From Cyathus striatus (lineage: Eukaryota; Basidiomycota; Agaricomycetes; Agaricales; Nidulariaceae), in assembly GCA_025738555.1 (NCBI GenBank), contig JAOVFP010000011.1, forward strand, positions 930,001 through 994,000: a DNA stretch of 64,000 nucleotides. Direction: 5' to 3'. Position 1 is the stretch's first letter. Each line of letters starts with the position of its first letter. A program made the translations under genes and the position numbers. Shown in pieces: positions 34,516-48,693 of this stretch. The notes below the pieces were generated by a model, which saw only the letters and a list, made by a program, of their open reading frames with translations, did not search any database and had not been told where the DNA came from.

Positions 34516-36889
34516 ATGCAGCACACTGTGGGTGAATGAAGGAATTGGGTATGGAATTGAAATGGGATTGAAAAGACCAGAGCTATGAATCTGTACACTC
34601 ATTCCATGTTCCTTGTTTTTGTTACATTCATGTTCTTCAATGATAGGTGTTGAACTTGTGATGGTTTGATATTTCCATCCGGTGTCTGCTCAACTCTTAA
34701 GTACTATGCATTTGTTGATTACTATCTGCTGGTACATACATGAACTGCATAGACTGAATAATTGGCACCACAACAAAGTTGCTATAAGTACATAGGAAAA
34801 AATTGAAAAACATACAGGTAACTATACCTGCAAGGAAAATATCCATGGTGTATGGATATGGGTTATTGTGGGTATGAGTAATGGTTGGACTTGTGATACC
34901 CATGAGTTCATGATTCTGAATGAAACATTGGTTGTGATATTAAATCAGTACCACTTGCTATTTCAGACCTATCAACTTAGCATTAATGACATGCAGATCT
35001 TTTAGGTATTCCTTACTGACTCTATTTTATTTGTCCTCTCCTTTATCTTCTGTTTAACAACAATCACACTACATCACTAATACTTAATTGTTATCATGAG
35101 TTATACTTACCCAACCACATGCTTTTCAGTATTGTTAGGTAGTGGGCTGTGCCGCTTGCCGGCCCTATTTCTTTATTATTGGTGAAATGTCATCCAAATC
35201 CGTTGTTGCTAGACTATACATTGCATCTATCACATCCGATGACGTGACATGGCTTCGCAGATCATTAATATTTCGCTTGAAATGAACCATACAGAGATGA
35301 TAGAATCGGCGGAGGTGATCATAAGCTGTTAAGTCCTTCAATTTCTGAGTTGGCACGGTTGGGCAATATCCAGTAAGTCCACGGCATAGTGTCTCACAAT
35401 ATAGTCCAACCCCTACACGACAAAAGCATTGTTTAAGATTTTTACAATGCTCACAAATACAATTCCACACCTAGCGCTTGCCCTTTGTGAGCATCTGCTA
35501 TCCACACATAATATCCAGATCCATGAATATGCTGGAATCGAACCAGTAGTCCAGTAATTCCAGTTGTCACAAAAATTGAATTTACATTGCAAGGCCTTAA
35601 GCCTTTATTCACACCAAAATAAATTGTGAGATGATTTTAAGACCGTAGTAAAGACTTTATAATGCGCTTACAAGCCATTGTAAGAAGCTGACTGGCACCC
35701 AAGGCCTTATGTGAAATATGAGTGTGATACAATTGATTGTAAGGTGCTCTAAATATTAAGTACATATTTCAAGGCAGCCTCAATATTGTGCAATTATTAT
35801 AGGATCTTGCAATAGATGCAAAAAATAACTTCTAATATTGGTACATTTAGTGTATACTATACACTTTCTGTGCTGTAGCGCACTCAACGAACATTTTGTG
35901 ATTAATATAACAAATATAATAAAATCTATACATCTCAAAAATGAATTGGTGACAAGATCAGTTGCAAGAGGTGACAGGTAGGGGTGTGGGTGAAATGTGG
36001 GCCTGTCTGGCTTAGTCTGGATGAGGCCATGCTCAGTTCCGGAACTTGGGGTAGTCCGTGCCGAGGCTGTGCAAGATCCGGTGCAGGCTGACTAAACTAC
36101 TTCTCTGAGAGGTATAAAAACGCTGCGCAATTGCTTGCTTTTGTGGCTTCAAGCTTCAAGCCCTGAGGTAAGGAGTGAGTAAGAGTAAGATAAAGGTAAG
36201 TCAAAGTAAGTCAAATGTATTGGTAAGTCATAGTAATAACCATACTACTTTATTGTCCCAGCTACATTCCGTGCGTGTTTATAATATAGGACTGCCTTTT
36301 AACATTAGTATATGCTATATGATGGTGTCATTCCTTGTAGAAATAAATGAATATCCTCTCATTTAAAACATTCAGTAACGGTTTTTCCTATTTGTCTGAA
36401 TCATTTGTTATGCTCCATTATAAGTGATACGATGGGGTGGATTTTCTTGTAAGACTGCACAGTAACTCTTACAAGTGGATTACATACCTGGGCTCCCTAT
36501 ATTGCATTATAAGGATCTCAGCAATAGCTTATAATACATCCTATGATTATGTGTTGCCCAATTTGCCTGGTATGTCAGCCTTTGCCATAAGCCCTTACAA
36601 TGCCCCCTAATGCATTGGCTGGTAAACTAAACTTTTGTGACAGTTGCAATGTTGAATATACATGTAAAGAGTACGAGATGAGCCATTGCGGGCTGTGAAG
36701 TCATGAAAGTGCATGCACCAACAACTGCTGTGCAACATGTAAAAGGTAGTTAGCTCATAGATATTGAATATTGTGCGTGAAATTTTACTTACACTTCTTT
36801 CCATTCATATCCCAGGTCTCCATCTTGAACTCTTGCCACTTACCATGAACACACTTAAATGATGTATTGATAGACATGGGGCTGCATAC

Positions 36890-37163
36890 TTTTCGAGTTT
36901 TTGTCGAGTTTTTCAAGTTTTTGTTGAGTCTCACTTAAGTTATAGTCAAGTTCCACTATTGAGCTCACTTAACTTTTTTGAGTCAAAGTTAAGTTACCTC
37001 AAGTGGCCATTTTCTTATTTCGAGTGGACTTGAGTTCCCTGATTTATTTTTTTGGTGAAAGTCAAGTTCCCTCAAGTGGACTTAAGTTCCTTTATTTCGA
37101 GTGGACTCAAGTTCCCTATTTATTTATTTTGGTGAAAGTCGAGTTCCCTCAAGTAAACTTAAG
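36890..37163 (+). repeat. Short-unit tandem repeat (AAGTTCCCTCAAGTGGACTT-like)
   Basis: Variants of AAGTTCC, TCAAGTGG and CGAGTTTTT are repeated irregularly. The tract leads directly into the 102-bp satellite. Confidence 0.6.
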
Positions 37164-37836
37164 TATGGAGGCACTCAAAAGTGATCATTTTGAGAGTATT
37201 AGAAGGTGATCATTGGCACTCATTTATGTATTGTTGTTGATTACTAGGGAATTATATTAGTATAGTATGGAGGCACTCAAAAGTGATCATTTTAAGAATA
37301 TTAGAAGGTGATCATTGGCACTCATTTATGTATTGGTATTGACTACTAGGGGATTATATTGGTATAGTATGTGGACACTCAAAAGTGATCATTTGAAGAA
37401 TATTAGATGGTGATCATTGGCACTCATTTATGTATTGTTGTTGATTACTAGGGAATTATATTAGTATAGTATGGAGGCACTCAAAAGTGATCATTTTGAG
37501 AGTATTAGAAGGTGATCACTGGCACTCATTTATGTATTATTGTTGTTTACTAGGGGATAGTATTAGCATAGAATGAGAGCACTCAAAAGTGATCATTTAA
37601 TGAATATTAAGAGGTGATCATTGGCACTCATTTATGTATTGTTATTACTGATTACTAGTTGATCTGCGCTTCACATATTTCCCACGCTTCGCATTTGTCA
37701 CATACTTCCCACGTGTCACGTTGGTCACACATATTCCCGCGCTTCGCATTTGTCACATACTTCCGGCGTGTCACATATGTCACATATTTCCTGCATGTCA
37801 CATTTGTCACATATATTCCTGTGCATCATATTTGTC
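37164..37836 (+). repeat. Left arm of a long inverted repeat: 102-bp satellite plus TGTCACAT array
   Basis: About five units of roughly 102 bp contain CACTCAAAAGTGATCATTTT and GGTGATCATTGGCACTCATT. Then a 33-bp-type array follows (CGCATTTGTCACATACTTCC and variants). The whole arm recurs reversed at 40076-40945 with very high identity. TGTCACAT-rich DNA continues to about 38220 without a reversed partner. Confidence 0.85.
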
Positions 37837-40075
37837 ACAATCTTCACGCGCGTCACATCTGTCACAATTCTCCCACACTACACATATTTCACACTTGTCA
37901 TGCTTTGCATGCACGTCATGCATCATGTTTGTCACTTTTTAATGAGTGTTACATGTTTATGCATGTCACACATTTCACATCTATTTGTCACACTTTCATG
38001 CTCATCACAATGCATTTGTCATACTTTGTATGTATGTCACACATCACATAAGTCACATCTGTTTCTCATAATTTGCACATGCATCATATTCATCATGTCT
38101 TTGAGGATTTCATCATGCTTTTCACACACATCATAAGTGTTACTTATATCACATCTTTGAGATGTATAATACATTTCAAGCACATCATGCTTGCATGTGT
38201 ATCATGATTGTGACATGTTGATGGGGTTCCAACAGGCCTATAATAAATAATTTTCTGTACCTTTCATATCCAAGGAATCAGAGCACTCAGTGATGCCACA
38301 TTTAACCCATAGCTCATTACCTAGTAGTGTAATTCAGCCTCTTGCATTGACAAGTCAGTCATTGGTTCAGACCCTGTATGACAATACTGCACATGATTAT
38401 AGAAAAATGATAGTAAGTTTTCTTAGGCAAGAAATGAGAAAAGACAAAGTAGTCCCTCAGAAAGGAGAACAAGAAGAAAAGAAGGTGATGTTGTAGTTGA
38501 CACTAAACTAAAGAATAGAAAAGCAAGTAATTGCCACTTAGCAAGAAAGTAAAGAGAAGCACAGGAGGGGGTTTCACATGTATGAATGGACACTAATACT
38601 AAAAGAGCTATATAACATAAATCAGAGATGTGAAACACACGACAGTGTAGAAGTGTCATGTAATCATATAGAGTAAACATATATGTAACTTAATAATGTG
38701 TGTTGAAGATATAAGAATAACCTATGGTTAATGCAAGAATCATGATCATCTAATGACTGAGACATGTGAGTTTGATGTGATGTGGAATCACATATACTCA
38801 CCATTCTATCAGATTTGTTATCCATATGTAGTTCTTTCAGTATAAAGTACCTAGTTTAGCGCAACGTAGTATAAATTAAAATATATGTAATTTCACTCAC
38901 ACCACGTACGCTCACTAAGAAGGTGCTCGGTGGGTAAGACTCGGATGCAAAATGCTTCCGGGCGAAGTAAAGTAAAAGGGGAGGTGTCAAAGACCGACAT
39001 TCACGAAGGGAAACGGCTTAGCGAACGCTTTGATGCACGTTCCTTAATCTCGGACTTAGCACGGGCTTATGACTTCTCACTTCGTGTTGCACTTAGAATC
39101 TCAAAGCTCACACAAATACTAAAGCACGACGCTAGATGGTATTTCTCGGGGCACAGGAGACTGCCCTCCCTCTACTTTACTCTACCTATTAAATATCATA
39201 CAGGACTACGGCTAGAGGAACTATATAGTTAGGACAAATACAGTAATTTACATATTAGCTAAGCAGTAAGATAGACTTTTGGACTGGATACAGACGTCTG
39301 GGATGGACCAGAGTAATTCATGCATGTACAAACATACGAGCGCCAAGAATGCGTCCATATGGGAAGATAGCGAAGAACAATAAATCGTCCTGCAGGAAGA
39401 ATGCTCCATACGGAGGCATGATGCTGCGCGCTTTGACTCGTGGAAATGGGAACCGCTGAATCAGCCTGCCGGGAATGCCGGATCTCAGGCCAGTCTAGGC
39501 GCCTATGGCGTGCTGATGCACAGCGCTGGTACAGCGTGGTTAGATAGCGGCAACTGCCGTGGGTCTAGTGCTCATGCCTTTTCCTATGACGCAATAACAT
39601 AGCTTCGATATCCTATTATTAGAATAGACGCGCGCTTAGCTCGATCTCTGGCCTTACTGGTAACTATTTCCCACCGATGTCGAGAATAAGCTCTGACCTC
39701 GGTGTTTCTATTCTTAGACGCTTTCCTACTTAGGCTAGTTATGTCCCTTATTAGCGCGAGTCGTTCCCACGCTAGCTAACAGTCCGGGACCTCTACCTTA
39801 GCTACTAATTACAACCCAGATATATTATACCGTTTGTAAGTAGCGCGTAGAATATAGAAATAATGTTTTTATAGTAGGTAGAAGTACACTAGGCATATTA
39901 AGTATATGTCCTTTTCTGTTCAGTTGTTAAATATTTCCAAAATATTCATTTCTATCATAATGACCTCATCATCTCTCATATCCAGACTAACCATTATAGT
40001 TTTTACTTTGTCATTTCATTACATCTCTAGTCCTGATTATTAAACATCATATCATCCATTTTCAAATTTCTCATG
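37837..40075. other. Core between the inverted satellite arms, no clear gene
   Basis: About 2.24 kb. The stretch at 38.90-39.25 kb has non-satellite composition and contains ATGCTTCCGGGC, a motif that recurs at about 58950 in DNA following the truncated oxidase gene; both could be fragments of related LTRs. A 100-codon ORF (38930-39232) has no known motif. I see no transposase. Confidence 0.4.
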
Positions 40076-40945
40076 GACAAATATGATGCGCAGGAATATA
40101 TGTGACAAATGTGACATGCAGGAAATATGTGACAGATGTGAAGCGCGGGAATATATGTGACATATGTGACACGCCGGAAGTATGTGACAAATGCGAAGCG
40201 CGGGAATATGTGTGACCAACGTGACACGTGGGAAGTATGTGACAAATGCGAAGCGTGGGAAATATGTGAAGCGCAGATCAACTAGTAATCAGTAATAACA
40301 ATACATAAATGAGTGCCAATGATCACCTCTTAATATTCATTAAATGATCACTTTTGAGTGCTCTCATTCTATGCTAATACTATCCCCTAGTAAACAACAA
40401 TAATACATAAATGAGTGCCAGTGATCACCTTCTAATACTCTCAAAATGATCACTTTTGAGTGCCTCCATACTATACTAATATAATTCCCTAGTAATCAAC
40501 AACAATACATAAATGAGTGCCAATGATCACCATCTAATATTCTTCAAATGATCACTTTTGAGTGTCCACATACTATACCAATATAATCCCCTAGTAGTCA
40601 ATACCAATACATAAATGAGTGCCAATGATCACCTTCTAATATTCTTAAAATGATCACTTTTGAGTGCCTCCATACTATACTAATATAATTCCCTAGTAAT
40701 CAACAACAATACATAAATGAGTGCCAATGATCACCATCTAATATTCTTAAAATGATCACTTTTGAGTGTCCTCATACTATACCAATATAATCCCCTAGTA
40801 CAATACCAATACATAAATGAGTGCCAATGATCACCTTCTAATATTCTTCAAATGATCACTTTTGAGTGCCCCCATACTATACTAATATAATACCCTAGTA
40901 GTCAATAGCAATACATAAATGAGTGCCAATGATCACCACTCCATT
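40076..40945 (-). repeat. Right arm of the long inverted repeat
   Basis: This is the reverse complement of 37164-37836 with about one extra 33-bp unit and additional 102-bp units. Further degenerate CACTCATTTTT pieces extend to about 41030. Confidence 0.85.
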
Positions 40946-41049
40946 ACATCCACTGAATATGCCTTATAAAAATTGCACTCATTTTTTTGGTGGAGAATTA
41001 GGATCACTAGCACTCATTTTTCCTGAGCAATTTGCAATCAAATTGGCTG

Positions 41050-43000
41050 ACACTTATGAGATGCTCTGGGTTAGAGAGAATCCTGCATAGGGAAAGTCAT
41101 TGGTGCCAGGGGGTGCATTGAGCCTCCAGTGGAGCGTGGTGTTGGCAATAGGTTGGGCACTGCAGCAGGTAGTGTTCCACCATCTCAGGGGAGTGCTGAG
41201 TGCACTTTTCACAGAGGGGTGACTCTACTTTGCCAATATGATGGAGGTGATAGTTCAGTGTGATGTGTCCTGTAATCATCTGTGTGATGAGGCTAGTGAG
41301 TCTTCATGGCAAATGGAGGAGCAGTGACGAGTTGAAGGGGAACGACTTAGCAGGAATGTTGCAGCTGATGTGTGGGTGGCTGGGGGATGATTTCCAGTGG
41401 TGGGAAGCAGCATCTTTGAGTCGTTTTGCATGAGCTGCATGCAGAGCAGACCTAGAAAATGGTAAGTTCTTGTGAAGAAGCTTTGGAAGCTCCTTCTGTG
41501 AGCTTGAGCCATGAGTGATTGCACACTTGGCTTCCCTGTCTGCTGCTTCATTACCAATGATGTCAAAGTGGCTGGGTACCTATCTGAGAGTGACCTGGAC
41601 ATCTGCTCCTATCCCGTTCACCAAGTCATTCAAGAATGCATCTAGTATGGCATGTCCTGGTCAGGGGTAGTGTCCTCCAGCTGCTGTGATAGATGCCTGA
41701 TTGTCCACTGCAAATGTAATGCTGGCATAGTCCTGTTGTTTTCGAAGTAGATGTGCTCCCAGGAGGAGTCCTAAACATTCGGCATTGTAGACTATGAACT
41801 GGGTATCCAGTCCCAGGCAATACTGAAGCTGTGCCACCTCCCTACCTTCACGAAATAAAACCACTGATGAACCTATAGTATTTTTGAAACCAGAGCCATC
41901 AGTATAAATGATGATATCAGATGGATCGTCACCATCAAGCATGGCTGCAGTCTCTTTGTCAGCGGCTATAACCACCTGAAATGGCGGGGTCCAGGAAGGT
42001 ATGTGGCGGGTAGGGGTGACCATTTTCACAGGGGTTGAGGGGAAAGGCATGAAAAAGGAGATGGAGCAGAGCATTATGTGAGTGCAACTGCCTGCGGTTA
42101 TGGGAGTAGGAGACTATGTGGTAAACGGGGTTAGTTTTGGGCAAAGTGCAGTATTGTAGAAGAGCACGATGTTGGTGCTTAGCGAGGAGAATGTGAAAGG
42201 GGAGAAGCCCAGCTAGTACATCCAGTGCGTCAGTAGGCGACAAGCGCAAACCTCCAGTCATGAGGAGGGCGGCCTGGCGCTGCAGGGATCGCATTTTTGA
42301 GAGCCCATGAAGGGCAGAGGGAGGCTTGGTTAAGTCAGGTGGGGTTAGAAAGAGGTCAGCAGCATATAACATGTGGGGAACTGCCTGTGAAATGTATAGT
42401 TGGTGGAGATAGGCACCTGAGGTGCCCTTGGATGGGCGGGCCAGGCATGACACCTGCTGCACCCATCATTGTCCCTTGACCAATACTGCTGCGCGCTGAG
42501 GACCCCATCGTAATTCATTATCGAAGAGGACTCCGAGGAACCGGATGTTGGGCTGGGATGTGATGACTCTCCCCTGCAGCACCAGAGATGGACGGGTGAC
42601 CGGTACAGTGCGATTGCGTTGGCAAGCCAACCAGCCAAAGTATCGAAGCAAGGAAGTATCACGTACTCGATGCTGCGTGAAATCACAAAGTTGAAATTTT
42701 TCAATGCCAAACTCACAGTTGTGCTCGGTGGCCCAATCGAACACGCCTCCTTCCCTAGTCATTATCTGCTGAATAGTAGTGTGGGTGACTTGGAAGGACG
42801 AGCCAGTGAGTAAGAGAGCGGAATCATCGACGAACAATAGAGATAAGGCGGCATCCTGAGTGATATCAATCAAGCCCGGATTGTAAATGAGAAAGAGAAC
42901 TGAAGAGCTAGGATTCCCTTGATCAAGCCCTGATGCCAGTGCTCGCAGCTCTGACATATAGTCATCGTACGTCATCGTCGTACGTTCCTACCTCAGTGGA
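41050..43000 (-). pseudogene. Non-LTR retrotransposon (LINE, Tad-like) 3' remnant: reverse transcriptase and RNase H
   Basis: The minus strand encodes the end of a reverse transcriptase (GLDQGNPSSSVLFLIYNPGL, catalytic box FVDD, then FDWATEHNCEFGIEKFQL and RFLGVLFD). A linker follows, then an RNase H domain with IIYTDGSG, NAECLGLLLG and FAVDNQASI, and a C-terminal Cys/His block (CEKCTQHSPEMVEHYLLQC). This order fits fungal Tad-clade LINEs. Frameshifts break it into at least five frames, and the fingers, endonuclease and ORF1 are missing, as usual for a 5'-truncated copy. No poly-A tail or target duplicate was identified. Confidence 0.85.
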
Positions 43001-43459
43001 GAGGTACAACACATCTGATGTACTAGCGGATTCAGCAATGTGCTGGATGGCTTCACGGCCCCGGATACGCTTCTGTTTGATGGCCTGTTGAAAGCCAAGG
43101 CCTTGAACTGCGAGCTGCTAGCAGTAAAGGAAGTTTCTCAGCCTATATAATTAGCTTTTAATATGAATAATAGGGTGAACCAGAGCTGATACATTGACAA
43201 CATACTTCAGTGGAGCTGTAGGGAACGAGATACCCGACAACTGCAAAATGTAAAAGTCCTACTTTTGACTCAGTTGACGAAGTGGATAGGGATCTCTGTT
43301 GGGATATGAACCCGTCGTTTCATTGATAATAATCAAGCGCAGACAATTATGTTGCTTTAAATAGATAGCATCTCTCTTGGGACATGAACGCACCATTTCT
43401 TAGCTATGAATTAAAAGTGGATGTTCAATGAATTGATGGCCTTACTATCCCTCCCAGAG
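43001..43459. other. Upstream region of the membrane protein gene, nothing recognised
   Basis: No ORF with features is seen. It likely holds the promoter and 5' leader of the gene that begins at 43460. Confidence 0.4.
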
Positions 43460-44587
43460 ATGTTAACTTTTCTTCTGACTCGATTTTTTCCGGCTGCGAT
43501 TACCATTCTTTCGAGTGTAAAGGCAATCGTCGTCAATATTACTGTGGATGACGCATCTCCTGACCCGTTAACTGGACGATCGATTACTTACCTTCCAGAG
43601 AATTTATGGAATAATGGGCCAGCTTGTAGCGTTTGCACTGCACATGTTGACGAAGAAGAGATGTATCATGGAACATGGCACGACGGTACAGTAAGTTCAC
43701 GATTGCTCAAGCCAAATTGTATACTTTGTATAACTCATTCACTGTATAAAAGTACTTCCCCTCAGGTCGTCATTCGACTGGAGGGTCTCTTAATGCTACA
43801 TTTATCTTTAATGGCACGTTTTATCCAGATATTAGAAATCATTACAAACCTCATTTGATATATAGGAAGTGCAATTTATATATACTGTGCCATCGCTTTA
43901 TCAAATAAACGGCCCATAGGTTACAGTAATATGACTTTCTACATTGATAATGAGGCCGTAGGAATCTTCGAACGGATACCTCCTGGAAATAATACTTACC
44001 AATACAACGTTTTGGTTTACTCCAATACATCTATAATACCAGGAGAACATATATTCTTGTTGAAAAATGGACAAGAAGGAGACCGTGGAGATACGTCATT
44101 GACTCTCTTCGATTACTTGGTTTACTCGTGAGCTTTACTACATGTATTCATTTTATATTCCCGTGCTGAGAAATATAGCTACGAAGATGGTGTGGAACCA
44201 ACAATTAGTACATCTACTCCCGCTATCTCATCCTTGAGTCCAACCTTGGCAACATCTTTAAGTTCTGGCGCTCGCGCAGGGAAAGTCAAAGGCATGCCAA
44301 TAGGCGTTACCGTAGGTGGGATACTATGCGGCTTGCTTTCAACTGCTGTGGCAGCTTTCGTCATCTATAAGCGGCGAAAAAGAACAATTATCGTGCCATT
44401 TTTAAGTACTCGGCAGGGTGATATTGATGTGGTGTATAATCCAATGCAAGTGCCACCACCAGCGAAATCACCCATTACAACTCCGCCCGTGGAAGTAACA
44501 GGACCGCTCTTGGAGAGTCATGTACTGGGGAGGCAGTTAGCCGAGGAGTCGGTAGTGGGAGGAGCACCACCGCCTATTTACTACTAG
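43460..44587 (+). CDS. Single-pass membrane protein with N-terminal ectodomain (surface gene F)
   Basis: Exons 43460-43690, 43753-43817, 43870-44127 and 44179-44587 give 320 residues in one frame. The ATG at 43460 is preferred over 43421 because it leads straight into a signal peptide (LTFLLTRFFPAAITILSSVKA). The ectodomain contains TVDDASPDPLTGRSITYLPE, TWHDGT, FNGTAIYIY, NMTFYIDNEAVGIF and FLLKNG, a pattern seen in many agaricomycete one-pass proteins of unknown role. A Ser/Thr stalk, a membrane span (PIGVTVGGILCGLLSTAVAA), the stop-transfer YKRRKR and a Pro-rich tail with TRQG and NPMQVPP follow. The same tail type occurs in the chimera at 53603. Two acceptors were chosen to keep the frame and family pattern. 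Confidence 0.72.
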
Positions 44588-45439
44588 AATGATTAAAATG
44601 ACACAGAAGTGGGATAGCGTTGTTACATTATTATCACTCTATTTAATAATGAAAAGTACTACTCACTTTGCTGTATCGCTTGAACTTGCAATACCCTGTA
44701 GCAGAGTTGACGCGGGGTGTGTTTCAGTAGAACCAAAGATCCAGTGCCCATTTGAGTGCCCAACGTCTAGCTCCTATTGTAATGCAACCATATCCTCCCC
44801 GAAGAAGGCAATAACGAAACTACGTGATCGATATGGCCAGCTCCGACAGCAGTATCAGATGCCAATCTACCAATTCCTGCGTAGTGTATGTATGTATGTA
44901 TGTATGTATTATACCATATAATATAGCTGAACGTGGGCGTATCTACGCTCTTGATAAGCTCAAATACATGTAACATTGAAGAGCTGAATAAGTGACATAC
45001 CGATGTCTCTTTCGCCGATTTTCACAGTCACAAATTTCCATTCACCCGTGGATTCGTACGTGCGTGAGCGTTCGATTCCTATTGTAAAGTCAGCTTGTTC
45101 TTTCCGACCCAAAACAATAGGACGAATCTATGCACCAACACATATTATATCCACAAGGCGCTGGGAAAAAGTTCTTCAATTAACCTTCAGTATCGATTCT
45201 ATCTATGTCCTTGTAGAATATAAATGTCGCTGTGGCAACGGACACTCATTTGATCGACATAAGCAGACATGTCGAGCGTTATTCAGTTTGATTGTCTGTT
45301 CTTAGAGTGACGTTCCGTAGATGCACAGGGATGACGTCTTTCATGCCTAGAGAAAACCCTGTTAAACGAAGAACGAAAGAGTATGAAAGAAGAAGTAACG
45401 TACAGTGTTGGGCATCCTTCTTAGCACCCCTCCACCCCC
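44588..45439. other. Intergenic, short microsatellite only
   Basis: A (TGTA)n run of about six units lies at 44886-44910. ORFs of about 100 codons on the plus strand show no motif. No gene is supported. Confidence 0.4.
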
Positions 45440-45900
45440 CTCGTTATTTATTCCCTCCGTTTGCTCCTTGCAATGAGAGCGTCCTCATAGGTAGATTATC
45501 CCACCACACAGATTTCTATGAGAGCTTGGCGGGGAATTACCATGAAAAGCGAGACCTCTTGTTGATGCCACGTCATGCGCATGAGCTTGTGGCAGATCAT
45601 TTGTATATTGAGAATGGTTCCTGCTTGAGAGAATCGTCGTGGGGAAATAGCGAAAATGTGGGCTGTATTGCAAAACACTGTTATTGAAATAAGAAGCAAT
45701 AGGAAAAGAAATAACGTACACAGATCTCCTCTAACCTTCTCCAGGGTACATTCCAACACACGGGCTTTGCATAGAGGGTGTGCGCGTGGGTCTGCGTTGG
45801 TACCAGCAAAAAGTCCCTCCCATCTTAAGTACGGTACAGGCCCTCTCCCCATATCCAAAGCGCTGTCTTGAACTAATTCGATGCCTTACACATGCAAGTT
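45440..45900 (-). other. Possible diverged relative of the second duplicated block
   Basis: Minus-strand codons near 45560 read RMTWHQQEVSL, close to EMTWHSYEVSL in the blocks at 27.5 and 56.3 kb. The underlying DNA is also similar over a short stretch. The rest of the ORF (45858-45496) has one hydrophobic run (FLFLLLLISITVF). I do not recognise it and the relation is tentative. Confidence 0.25.
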
Positions 45901-46245
45901 GGATCGCAAGCAATACCTGTGCAAGTTCGTCATTTGAGCTATGGGTGTTTCGTTCTTGTGCTGCTGGGCTAGGGGTTGGGTTTCGAGCCTGACTAGACGT
46001 AGCTGGTGGATTGCCCAAATACGGCGATAGTACCGGTTGCGTGAGCAACCGAATAAGGCAGTCGGGGTTTTCCGCGTCTTTACAGCGGGGCTTTTTTTTA
46101 GGAACAAGCTCGCTAATTCGTTTGCTTCTATCCAAGTATCACGTATCCTTATGTTCTCTCCATGAGCCATCCAACATATGAAGCAGAATTCGTTTGTTAT
46201 CTCTGCCTTGTCCGAAAGGTCCAATGTTGACATGCCTCTTCGCAA
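45886..46245 (-). CDS. Small hypothetical ORF, second copy
   Basis: The first 70 or so residues (MSTLDLSDKAEITNEF, ICWMAHGENIRIRD) match the ORF at 3325-3660, with substitutions and only 3-base gaps. Beyond the block boundary near 46023 the C-terminus differs. Function is unknown. Confidence 0.35.
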   Translation of the reverse strand: MRRGMSTLDLSDKAEITNEFCFICWMAHGENIRIRDTWIEANELASLFLKKSPAVKTRKTPTALFGCSRNRYYRRIWAIHQLRLVRLETQPLAQQHKNETPIAQMTNLHRYCLRSNLHV

Positions 46246-46872
46246 ATCACTAGTGCCTGCAGAACGATGTCCAAAATGGCAACAACCAATGTTTAGCTAT
46301 GGGCATACATGAAGCGCCATCTTACTCTAGGTCATCTGAGCTGGTGGTTCTATGGTTGTTTGAATTGCAGAAGCAGTTAGCGTTTGGTTAGCGTAGTTGG
46401 TATGTTATTAGCCCTCTTGAAAACGTATCCAGTTAACACTGTACTGCCTAGTATACCCTCCTCAGCCATTCGCCTGTCCCAAACCGTCGAATTTCGTCAC
46501 CAAACCGGCGTGATACACACAATCACGCTCTACAGAACGCCATCCATGACGCCCACCTGGTCTCAGCATGCTCCACCCCACTAAACGTATGAACACGTGT
46601 CTCAGTCGATTAGATATGATCGAAGACTTTTTCCTCCCTCTATCATAGCTCTGCTGGGCATCTTACGCCTCTTTCGCAATACCATCGAACCATGCAGTAT
46701 CAGTCCGCCCAACACCCCTTTCCACATGCTACACCCTCTGGACATTCTCCAGCCCATACCTTCAACCTTAGCTGAGCAGCTATAAAAGACCCTCCCGACA
46801 CGACATAGAGGTCCTCACACTTCTTTCAGTGTATCAACCCTCCTCGTCTTCTTCTCAGACTTCGTCATCAGG

Positions 46873-48478
<1,606 letters not shown>

Positions 48479-48693
48479 ATAGATTCTCTTTGGGATTATA
48501 GATACTTCTGTACAAAACTTGTAAATGTTCTAACGATTACGAAGGTCAAAGATTGAAATAAAATACATATTTTATTGGGTTTATTAGTATTCGTTATCTA
48601 TATCTAAGTCGATTAGCTATTTATACGGACGACTGCCTGTGGTAAGACTTCTCTAGTAGTCTACTTCTAACAGTAATCAAATGATATAGTAGA

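Larger units (their letters stand above)
29323..35177 (+). mobile_element. ATT-site hairpin element, copy 3, containing two later insertions
   Basis: The left end CCCACTACCTTTTAAGGTAG follows ATT; the right end is GGTAGTGGGCTG, a GC hairpin, then CCCTATTTCTTTATT. Inside are a gag-only LTR retrotransposon (30214-31884) and a Mutator-like MITE (32210-33306). Subtracting these and their target duplicates leaves about 3.07 kb. A segment at about 32040-32140 (CCTATAAGGAAATTT, then GTCGGGATCTCACTTTC and GATTGGCTGA) resembles 50040-50100 inside copy 1. The rest is a weak ORF near 29.6-30.05 kb, a minisatellite, and AT-rich DNA at 34.5-35.1 kb without genes. Confidence 0.72.
28782..36877 (-). pseudogene. 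Conserved agaricomycete ORF (transposase-like?) split by a mobile element
   Basis: The minus-strand 5' part contains MSINTSFKCVHGKWQEFKME (36877), then an exon at about 35640-35473 (GYYVWIADAHKGQALG) and, after an intron, GLYCETLCRGLTGYCPT and LRRFYHLCMVHFKRNI. The reading stops inside the right end of the element at 35177. The other half (29322-28782) continues IIKKGGPKAKGG, WLKDKQDAKFVIPAINPHKS, SSPSSTNGNEQSHRDIN and LTMLGGIMRGMQYDFRVQS. Deleting 29323-35177 joins the two halves in frame as DDISPIICKIIKKGG. I remember this as a widespread multi-copy fungal family with a look of MULE-type transposases, but cannot name the domain. Exons between 35640 and 36600 are unclear. The gene is dead here. 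Confidence 0.6.

Noticed and set aside
37659..38136. Long plus-strand ORFs rich in His, Ser and Thr (SHISHASHLSHTSH-like), repeated in part on the minus strand near 40.1-40.28 kb
   Set aside because: They are translations of the TGTCACAT-type satellite. All frames are open because the repeat lacks stops; no start context or domain is present.
42297..42813. Plus-strand ORFs inside the LINE remnant
   Set aside because: They are antisense to reverse transcriptase motifs and have no features of their own.
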